Below, piece after piece: positions 7,166-16,500 of a stretch of DNA of 21,129 nt. The stretch's first letter is position 1, and each line of letters starts with the position of its first letter. Location: contig CAKSAI010000018.1 in the NCBI GenBank assembly GCA_934434905.1, forward strand, positions 1 through 21,129. Reading direction: 5' to 3'. Under the pieces are notes generated by a model. That model did no database searches. It had not been told where the DNA came from and worked only from the letters and a program-made list of their open reading frames with translations. Position numbers and translations under genes: made by a program. This stretch comes from an uncultured Lachnospiraceae bacterium. Its GTDB lineage: Bacteria > Bacillota > Clostridia > Lachnospirales > Lachnospiraceae.

Positions 7166-8932
7166 ATGAAGAGTAAGAAGAGAAGCGTATCATGTAAGGT
7201 AGCAAGGACACTGGCATTGATGTTGAGTCTTGCCATGCTGTTTACGACATCAGCATGCAGCAACAAGGAAAAGGACACGAACAAGGGCAATCCGGATAGC
7301 GGAAAAGTGGCTGAGGTCAGCACTGGTCCAATCACTATCGACTGGCTTTTATTCAGTACCCCGCAGCTTCAGGATCAGTTCTATACGTACCAGGAGGAAT
7401 CCCCAGTTTATAAGAAGCTGGTAGAGAAGACAGGCATCAGCCTGAATGTTATAGGTCTGGCAGATGATCAGGTCAGCGTTCGTATGGCAGGCGATGAGAT
7501 GGGAGATCTAATCTCCGTGTACAGTTCAGAACAACTGGCAAATCTGGTAGAGGGAGATCTTGTTTATTCCTTGGAGGAGTTGGTAGAGCAGTATGCTCCG
7601 GATATTAAGACCGCTATGCCGGCACGTTGGAAGAAGGCACAGGAGCTTTATGTGAATGATGAAAACCACGTTTATGCGCTTCCGGTTCGTGCAGGAAATT
7701 ACGGTAAAACCATGAATGCCGGTACGTACCTGTACACAGTCCGCTGGGATCTATACAAGCAGCTTGGCTATCCGGAAATGAAGAATCCGGAGGATATGGT
7801 AAAGGTTCTGACAGATATGGTTGCGTTGCAGCCCACCACAGAAGATGGCAAGAAGGTATATGGTACCAGTTTCTATCTCAGCGACACCAGTTACTGGGGC
7901 TTCTATGGAGTTATGTACAGAACCTATGGATACGGAGACCTGAAAGGTGATTACGTATTGAAGAATTTGTCTACCAACGAGGTAATCTACCCATGTATCG
8001 ATGAGGAGGGACCCTTCTGGATGGCTTGCGAATATTTCAACAAGGCATATCGTGCAGGCATTCTGGATCCGGATTGTTTCACCCAGAAGTCAGGCGACTT
8101 TACCGGAAAGATCTCAAGCGGACAGATACTTACAAGCATGTACTTTGATACAAGTCTGGAGAAAGCTCTCTTAGAGAAAAACCCGGAAAGTATGGTTGGA
8201 TATGCGAACATTCCGGTGAAAGACACCTGGATCTACCAGGAGGTTGATGAGCCGTGGGGATGGGCAAGCTATTACAGCCTTGCTATTCCGAAGACCTGCA
8301 AGGATCCGGCGCGTGTGATGAAGTTCCTGGATTATTGCTTTAGCGAGGAGGGCGCAAGACTGCTCTTAAGCGGTGTGGAAGGAGAACAGTGGGATTATGT
8401 AGATGGTGTGCCTACCTATAATGAAGAAACCTTTACGATACTTCAGGAACGTAAAGTAAACTTACTGAAGAGTGGTATCAACAATTCACCTTTGAACAAT
8501 CTATGTGGTTATTCGGACGGACATGTCCTTTCTGATGGCTATTGCGCGAATCTGAGTGTGGAAGAGGATTACTTCGCGAGGGTAAAATTGTCACCTTGTC
8601 AGCAGGACTATTGTGATTATTATGGTATCAGCTGGCCTAGCGAGAAAATATTTGATCTTGCGGAACAAGGCTTTATGCATACTATGAAGGATGGAAATCT
8701 GGCTGGTTCTGTTACGGCGGATGAAGATATCTCCCGTATTGATAATGCCTGTATGACTATGACGATCAAGGCTATTCCCAAGGTGGTTACAGCCAAGGAT
8801 GATGCTGAGTTCGAGAAGCTCAAAGCGGAGACGATTAAGGAACTGATAGCAGCGGGCGCGCAGGAAGCAGAGGATTATTACAAGAAATCCTTCAATGAGA
8901 ACTACGAATCCTGGAAGGAATATGTGGAGTAA
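7166..8932 (+). CDS. Extracellular solute-binding lipoprotein of the sugar ABC importer, LplA type
   Basis: A 588-residue lipoprotein with AAGGAGG (7151-7157) 8 bases before its ATG. The N-terminus has a basic stretch, a hydrophobic core (about 15-27) and a TTSAC lipobox with Cys31, followed by a charged N/K/D/G linker, so it should be anchored on the outer face of the membrane. The mature protein starts ITIDWLLFSTP and has the length of the LplA/YtcQ group of family 1 solute-binding proteins (about 500-560 residues), with aromatic-rich stretches such as SYWGFYGVMYRTYGYG and EPWGWASYYSLAIP that could stack on sugars. It follows the two permeases, in the usual order for this transporter type. 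It would capture the oligosaccharide and pass it to the channel; the ligand is unknown. Confidence 0.92.
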   Translation: MKSKKRSVSCKVARTLALMLSLAMLFTTSACSNKEKDTNKGNPDSGKVAEVSTGPITIDWLLFSTPQLQDQFYTYQEESPVYKKLVEKTGISLNVIGLADDQVSVRMAGDEMGDLISVYSSEQLANLVEGDLVYSLEELVEQYAPDIKTAMPARWKKAQELYVNDENHVYALPVRAGNYGKTMNAGTYLYTVRWDLYKQLGYPEMKNPEDMVKVLTDMVALQPTTEDGKKVYGTSFYLSDTSYWGFYGVMYRTYGYGDLKGDYVLKNLSTNEVIYPCIDEEGPFWMACEYFNKAYRAGILDPDCFTQKSGDFTGKISSGQILTSMYFDTSLEKALLEKNPESMVGYANIPVKDTWIYQEVDEPWGWASYYSLAIPKTCKDPARVMKFLDYCFSEEGARLLLSGVEGEQWDYVDGVPTYNEETFTILQERKVNLLKSGINNSPLNNLCGYSDGHVLSDGYCANLSVEEDYFARVKLSPCQQDYCDYYGISWPSEKIFDLAEQGFMHTMKDGNLAGSVTADEDISRIDNACMTMTIKAIPKVVTAKDDAEFEKLKAETIKELIAAGAQEAEDYYKKSFNENYESWKEYVE

Positions 8933-8984
8933 GGGGAAACATACAGGATCGATAAGAAGCCTGAAGTCTCAAAATACCCAGTCA

Positions 8985-9026
8985 GTAAGACAGCGTCAGA
9001 GGTAACAACCCTTGTCGCTGTCTTAC
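8985..9026 (+). promoter_or_regulatory. Perfect 11-bp stem-loop after the binding-protein gene
   Basis: GTAAGACAGCG (8985-8995) is the exact reverse complement of CGCTGTCTTAC (9016-9026), with a 20-base loop. No T-run follows the stem, so a full intrinsic terminator is unlikely. In an mRNA it could protect the 3' end of the importer message or reduce read-through into the metallo-hydrolase gene, whose ribosome binding site begins 9 bases later. It fills much of the 115-bp gap, in which I see no convincing promoter. Confidence 0.6.
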
Positions 9027-9047
9027 GTGATAAGAAAGGAGCAGTGA

Positions 9048-10493
9048 ATGAAAAAGAAGCTTATGATCATAGCAGTATGCATAGCGTCGCTTGTTCTATT
9101 TACAGGAGTATTTTTTCTGATCTTTGGTGTCTTTGCGGATATGCGTAATGACGGGAAGGGTGGATCAGAACAGGAGGAGAAGGAAAATAGAGTGGTAGAT
9201 ATTACCAGCTTCTCGGCTTATACAGAACAGGCGGAGTTCCAGAAGGTGCCGGCTATGGCAACAGAGGGAGCTAAAATTGGTGAAGCCAGGAAATGTGGCA
9301 GTACATATGTGATCGATGTGAACGGAACAACAGAAGCAGATTATGATGCCTATCTGGCAATTCTGGAGAAAAAGGGATTCACAAAGCATAGCGAAAATGG
9401 GGAGGACAAGATGGAAGGTTACGTCAAAACAGCCTCTTTTATCGGGGAGGATATCACCCTGACGGTAACCCAGATGCTTTCCTGGGATAAGACATATATC
9501 TCAGTCACCCGTGATCTGGCGTTGTCAGATCATATGATCTATGAGGATTATGCGGAGGAGAATACAGAAGGAGCGCAGACGAAGCTGTATATGATGGAAC
9601 TGGTTGCCGGAATAGGCAACTCATTTGTGATCCAGTTGAAGAACGGCCATTTCGTTCTATATGATGGGGGAAAGGAAGAAGAGATGTTTTATCTGTTGGA
9701 TTTTCTGGAATCCCTTGCTCCCGAAGGTGAGAAGCCGGTGATTGAGGCATGGTTCATTTCACATGCCCACGTTGATCATAACGGCGTGCTGCTTGCACTG
9801 GCAGAGGATGCAAAGAATGCAGGACGTCTGATTGTGGACGGTATCTATTTCCAGGAACCAGCAGAGGAAGTGGTGAGGGAAACAGGCGAAAGCATATCAC
9901 CTGTCCGGAATACTGTTATGGCACATCAGTATTTCAAGGATCAAAAGGGAAATACCACCGCTTTCTATCGTCCGCAGCTTGGACAGAGATATTACTTCTC
10001 AGATATTTATATCGATGTCTGCATGACACCGGACGTATATCTTCTGGATACCTATTATCAGAAGGATTTTAATGATACCTCTATCTGGCTGAAGGCTTTT
10101 ATTGAGGGACAAACCTTCCTGTGCGGAGGAGATTCCGGCTATACAGGTACCAGAACGATTATGAATACCTTTGACAGATCCTATTGTGATGTGGATATTT
10201 TTGCAGTACTTCATCATGGTATCAATGTGTATAACTACTTCACGGATTTTGTACAGGCAGATACTGCACTTTATACATCCTGGCGTACACTCAGTCCATT
10301 TCATGAACATACAGAATATCTTGTTTCCAGAATCGAGGAAAACGAGCATCTGAAGGAATCTGTAAAAGAATGTTTCAGTTATGGAGACGGTACGGTAGTC
10401 CTGACATTTCCTTATACTGTGGGGGCTGCAAAGATACTGCCAAAGAATCAGTGGATTTATGGCGATGTACCGTTCCGCAAGGGGCTGGATTAG
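9048..10493 (+). CDS. Membrane-anchored metallo-beta-lactamase-fold hydrolase, ComEC-like motifs
   Basis: A 481-residue protein with AAAGGAG 6 bases before its ATG. A hydrophobic segment at about 4-27 lacks a lipobox and probably anchors it with the rest outside the cell. Residues about 45-170 form a small alpha/beta domain I do not recognise. Residues about 185-475 are a metallo-beta-lactamase fold: LYDGG, metal motif HAHVDH (H239, H241, D243, H244), NDTS at 342-345, GGDSG with D362, and HHG at 389-391. The NDTS / GD / HHG set resembles the ComEC MBL domain, whose relatives act on phosphodiesters including DNA. A phosphodiesterase role on an extracellular polymer is therefore inferred, not shown. 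It is 21 bp from the giant repeat gene and probably co-translated. The fold is confident and the substrate unknown. Confidence 0.87.
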   Translation: MKKKLMIIAVCIASLVLFTGVFFLIFGVFADMRNDGKGGSEQEEKENRVVDITSFSAYTEQAEFQKVPAMATEGAKIGEARKCGSTYVIDVNGTTEADYDAYLAILEKKGFTKHSENGEDKMEGYVKTASFIGEDITLTVTQMLSWDKTYISVTRDLALSDHMIYEDYAEENTEGAQTKLYMMELVAGIGNSFVIQLKNGHFVLYDGGKEEEMFYLLDFLESLAPEGEKPVIEAWFISHAHVDHNGVLLALAEDAKNAGRLIVDGIYFQEPAEEVVRETGESISPVRNTVMAHQYFKDQKGNTTAFYRPQLGQRYYFSDIYIDVCMTPDVYLLDTYYQKDFNDTSIWLKAFIEGQTFLCGGDSGYTGTRTIMNTFDRSYCDVDIFAVLHHGINVYNYFTDFVQADTALYTSWRTLSPFHEHTEYLVSRIEENEHLKESVKECFSYGDGTVVLTFPYTVGAAKILPKNQWIYGDVPFRKGLD

Positions 10494-10514
10494 GAAAAGG
10501 AGGTAGAAGAACAT

Positions 10515-13500
10515 ATGAGTATGAAAAAGAAAATTATTGCGATAACAGCCGTTGCTGTAGGAATTCTTCTGCTGTCTTTCCTGTTGGCGGCTGGCATCCA
10601 GCTGCTGGTTCGCAATGAAGATAAGCCGGTGGCAGAAGAACCGAAGGACGGAAATGTTTTAAATGTATCCTGGTACAATGAGACAGATACAGAGTTTGTG
10701 ATCCGTACAGCAGAAGAGTTAAGGGAATTTTCCGAGCTGTCGGAGTTTTATACCTTTGAAGGACAGACGATCCGTCTGGAGAATGATATTGTGTTGAATG
10801 AGGGAAATGCGGCGGATTGGGCAGAAACAGCTCCGGCAAATCGCTGGGCGCCGGTGTCAAATTTCGCGGGAACCTTTGACGGACAGGGACATACCATCAG
10901 CGGTCTGTATGCCAGAAGCTATGAAGCGCCTATGGCGATGTTTGAAAATACCAGCAGAAGCTGTGTGATCCGGAATGTAAAGCTGGTGAACTCCTATATT
11001 GAGACAGGCGGTGCCAGCGGAGCTGCAAGCTTCGTTGCACGCGGAGACGGTAAATTCTATCAGCTATACAGCGAAGCGGTCATCGTCAATAAGGGAGACA
11101 GAGCCGGTGGTATCATCGCATTGACAGATAAAGCGGCGACTCTGGAGGAATGCTGGTTCGCCGGATCCATCAACTCCACAGGTCGTTTTATGGGCGGTAT
11201 TGTTGGAACAGTCATGAGTGGATATGCCAATATCAAGCATTGCCTCTTCTCAGGAAGCATCTATTCCAGCAATACGAACTTCAGCTGGGAGACGGTAGAC
11301 GGTGTGGAATTAGGCGGACTCTGCGGCTCCATAAGGCAGAAGGCAGCTGCTGTAATTGATGATTCCTATGTATCAGGTTTGGTCAGCTCCGCATTTAATA
11401 AGTATTCAGGAGCTGTTGTAGGACTGATTTATACAGATGGTACGGTAGTAGCCACAAATACTTACACCAGCACCGTTGTGGCGGGCAAGGGAGCAATCGG
11501 TGACGGCAGCAGTCATGCCACTTCTGGTCCGATCACTATGAATATCAGCGAGATGACAGGTATAAAGGCTTATCAATGGACGACATTGGATTTCGAGAAC
11601 TACTGGGCAGCTGTAGAGGATAGCACGCCGGTCCTGAAATATTTTGCCGGACCCGGTTTAAGTCTGACAGGGATAGAGAAGGAGTATGATATAAGCTGGT
11701 ATAAGGAAGAGGAGGAAACGTTTACCATCTCTAATCTGCGGGAGATGTATGGATTCGCCCTGCTTTCCCAGGAGAACAACTTTAAGGATAAGACAATCAG
11801 GCTGGGTAATGATATTGTGGTAAACGAAGGAAAGGCTTTGGAATGGGCAGAAGGAAAGAATCTTCCGATTATGCCGTGGTTTGTAGTAGGAAGTCAGGGA
11901 ATGCCCTTCGCAGGAACCTTCGACGGGCAGGGGCATACCATCAGTGGTGTTTATTACAAGGCATTCACAGACTGCGCAGGAGTGTTTGCCAGTGCGGCCT
12001 ATGGAAGTACGATTCAGAATCTGAAGGTGAAAAATTGTTTTATTGATGCATCGGGCGATAAAGAAAGACGTTATGTGGGAGGTGTGATCGGGGCTACCAA
12101 AGGAAATCTGGATACAATTTATTCGGATTCTATCGTACACTGTGACGGATATGAGACCGGCGGTATTGTAGGTTATGTCAATTATCACGATCCGGCGCTT
12201 GAGACGGTTCAGAAGATCAATAACTGCTGGTTCAATGGTCGTGTGGCCGGGGGTTCCCTGCGGAGAGCGGGAGGTGTCATCGGTACAGTGACTTATCAGA
12301 CCGGTGGACTGGACTGCCATACAGAGATTAGCAACTGCCTGAATACCGGTACAGTTATCAGCGAGCGTATCAACAGCAGTGACGGCTTTGGCGGAATGTA
12401 TGTGGGCGGTCTGATCGGCTATGTATGGGGCGGCTTCCAACTGGATGTCAGAGATTGCCTGAATGTAGGCAGTATAGCTGTGCAGTACAATACTTATGTA
12501 GGTTCTTTCATTGGTTATGGCAGCGGCAACACCAAGATTACGATGGAGAATTGCTATACAACCAAAGAAAGCTATCAGAATCAAGGGGCTTCCGTTGCCC
12601 ACGGTGGTTTTTCTAAAGCGAACCGTACCGGTGATGTCACCATAATGCCGGAATCCATACTGATCGGCGCCAATGCGTATAAATATACAATGCTGGATTT
12701 CAGTAAATACTGGGGACTGGTGGAGAACGATACCCCCGTGCTCCTGTCCTTTGCAGGCAATATCATGAGTACCAAAGGATTAACCCGGATGATCGATACC
12801 AGCTGGTACAGCGCGGGGAAGAAATCCTTTGTGATCAACTCCGTGCAGGAGCTATATGGATTGTATCAGCTTTCGCTTATGGACAGCTTCGAGGGAAAGA
12901 CTATTACTCTGGGAGCAGATGTTAACATCAACAGCGGCTGGACGGCAGGAGAATCCGTTCCGGAGAATATATTCTTCCCCATCAGTCGTTTTGCAGGAAC
13001 ATTCGATGGAAACAACAGAACCATCAGTGGCGTATACATCCAGGAGGGCGGAAAAGACGGGATAGGCTTGTTTGATTCTCTGGCTTCTACCGGTACGATT
13101 CGAAATCTGATTCTGGAGAATAGCTATATCGAATCGGCAGGATCGAAAACCTCTAATACAGGATGGTATACAGGAGGCCTTGTGGGCTTACTGGAAGGTG
13201 GAAATATCAGCGGCGTGTATGTGAAAAATGACGTAATTGTAAGAAGCAATATGCCATACTGCGGAGGTATTGTCGGAAACTGGCAAGGTGACAGTACCAT
13301 TTCCTGTTGCTGGTTCGCTGGTATTGTGGATCATAATGACGTTACTAACAAGGGGCTTACCGGCGGTATCGTGGGCGGAGCGTCCAAGAAGGGCACCAGG
13401 ACGATAGAGAACTGTCTAAATACCGGTACCGTCATCGGCTATACATGGGATATCGGTGGTCTGATTGGTGGAACACCGGCGGGTGAGAAGGAAGAAGTCA

Positions 13501-16500
13501 TTGTTGCTATGAAAAATTCTGTGTGTACCGGAGAGATTGTTTCAAAAACACATAATTATTATGTGGGTTCTCTGATTGGCGGATTGGAAGCGGAGAGCAG
13601 CCGGTTTAGTGCTTCCAATGTGTATACTACAGATAAAATCAGGACGGACAAAACCTATAGGAGTGATAATCGGGTACCAGGTTTTGGCTACATTAAGAAA
13701 AATGTGATAAATGGTGCCAGCATGAAGCTGCCAGATTCCATGCTGAAGGGTGTCAAGGCATATACCAACACGGCCCTGGATTTCTGGAGCAGTACTAATA
13801 CGACAGGCGTGTGGGCTGCCACCGGCGAAGGACCTCAGCTAAAGAGGTTCTCCACATCCACTACTATAGTAAACAGCTTTGCCAATGTGCAAAGACCAAA
13901 CACAGATTGGTACTACAGCAAGCTGGTAAATAGTGCCGTCCCGGAAGGAACGACATTCGAACTTGCATCCGCGGCAGATTTCTTTGGCTTTGCCCAGATC
14001 GTAAACCTTGGAATCGACACCTTTAAGGGGCATACTGTCCGGCTTACAAAGTCCATAGATCTGAATCCGGAGTGGACGGCAGGAACAGAGTTTCCTGAGA
14101 ACGGAAATGTCTGGAGCATGATTGGAAGCGGAGTTGAGATATTCAACGGAACCTTTGACGGCGGGTTCCATACGATTCGTGGCATTTATATCTATTCGGA
14201 AAACAGCGACGGTGTCGGTATGTTTACAACGATAGGTCAGGATGGGAAAATTAAGAATCTGAAGCTGGAAAACAGTTATATTGAATCGAATAACGACATT
14301 TCCGGTAATAACGGCTATTGTACAGGTAGCTTTGCCGGTATTATGAATGGTACAGCAGAGTTTCTCTATGCAGGGAATGATGTTAAGGTAATCAGCAACA
14401 AGCCAACAATCGGAGGTTTGATTGGAAAGTTTGATTCTGCCAAGGGGCAGATAGCAAATAGCTGGTTTTCCGGTACTGTGACAGGAACCTTTGAAGAGGG
14501 AGCGTTGAACAATGTATGTGGGCGGCGCGTGGGCGGTATTATCGGAACTGTTGATAAGAACGTACCTGCGGACAAAGCGGTTTTGAGTAACTGCATATTT
14601 GACGGCATTGTCTATTCCTACGATTATATAGCGGGAGGACTGGTTGGACTGATTGTCGGCCCGAATGTGAAAATTGAGAACTGTCTAAATGATGGAACCG
14701 TCTATGCAGGGCATGGGGGAAGATTAAGCTCAGTAGTTGGATATTTTGAAGGTGCATCTGCTTCGGCTGTTTTTACAAATGTATATACGACTGGAAGACT
14801 GTACAAATTAGATGGTTCGGAAACTCGGAAGGAAAATATGGAATCTTCTGGTAATATTGACGTTGCCGACCGATTTACCGGTGGCTATACGCCGCTTTCC
14901 GCCGAAGAATTGAAGGGGAAGAAGGCATATGTAAACACAGAACTTGATTTCTGGAGTAATACCAATGCTTCCGGTATATGGGCAGCCATAGAAGGCACCT
15001 CACCGGAGATACGGAAGCTTTCCACGGCAGAGGGACAGATTGACAACTTTGATGGCGTTGTAAAGTTGGATTATGACTGGTATTATGAAGCATTGGAAGC
15101 AAATCCGGGGGCAGAGCATATCACCTTTGAGATTGCCACAATCAGCGAGCTGGCAGCTCTTGCAAAGCTTGTAAACGGTGGTACGGAAAGCTTTGCCGGT
15201 CATACGGTGAAGCTGACAAGCCCGGTATATGATTTCAATCCGGACTGGGTAGCAGGAGAACCCTTCCCAGAGGACGGCAATGTGTGGATGCCGGTGGGAA
15301 AGGATAACAATATTTTCAAGGGGACTTTCACCGGGGAATATCAAGAGGGAGGCAGCGCTGTAATCCGTGGCATCTATGTGGAAGCAGCCAGCCAGTATAT
15401 AGGACTCTTCGGTGATGTATGGGGCAATATACAGAATCTGAAGCTGGAAAACAGCGTTATCAGCAGTACGCAGTCATTCACCGGCGGAATCGTAGGAAGG
15501 CTTTGGAGCGGAAATGTGAAGAATATTTTCGTGGCTGATACGGTCACTGTCAAGAATTCTGCAGCAGTCGCAGGTGGGATTGTAGGACGTTTCTCCTACG
15601 GCAGGGATACAGATCAAAACATTATTCGCGGAGGCAGAATTTCCAACTGCTGGTTTGCGGGAGAGGTCATAGGAAATACAAGAGTAGGCGGAATTGTTGG
15701 ACAGATTATGTGGACTTCAGGTGACGGAATCGTAATGGACAACTGTCTGTTTAACGGAATAGTGCGTGCCACAGATGGTTCTGCTGGAGGCCTGGTAGGA
15801 CACAACTGGGATAACTCGACGCTGCAGTATTGTGTGAGCAATGGCCGGGTATGTAGTGATGCGGCAGAGAATGTCGGGGCGGTAGTGGGCGAGAGCAATA
15901 TTACCGGCGTGGCTGTCTATGCAATCGAAAAAGTCTTTAAAAACGATGGAACAACAGAGAATATGGCTTCAAATAAGGCGGGTTACAAGGCAATGACAGA
16001 AGCACAGCTTACCGGTATAAAGGCATATGAAAACACAGATCTGGATTTCTACTGGAAGGACAGGAACGAGGGCGGAATCTGGACTGCAATTACAGACGCA
16101 GGACCGGAACTGAAGCAGTTCTCGGAGTCGCAGGCGCAGATCACAGATTTGTCTGCCGCGATGAAGCCCACCACAGAATGGTATGAGAGCAAACTGGTGG
16201 ACGGTAAAGTGAAAGCGGGAACGGTATTTGAAATTGCTTCCATAGGAGAACTTACAACCATCAGCAGGCTGGTGGCAGGTGGTGTGAGCTTCAAGGACTG
16301 TACCATACAGCTGAGGAAGAATGGTAACTATGAATTGAATGCCGGATGGGATGCACGCATGATGTCTGCACCGGTGGGTGAAGACGCAGTTATCTGGACG
16401 CCCATAGGTTCACCCGGTAACAAGTTTGAAGGAACCTTTGACGGAAACGGCGCCACTGTGAAGGGAATTTATGTGAGCCAGGCAGCAGACTGTACAGGAT

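Noticed and set aside
11658..12602. 314-codon minus-strand open frame inside the giant repeat gene
   Set aside because: It exists because the repeat gene uses few codons that give reverse stops; its translation has no recognisable fold and lies wholly inside the + strand repeats.
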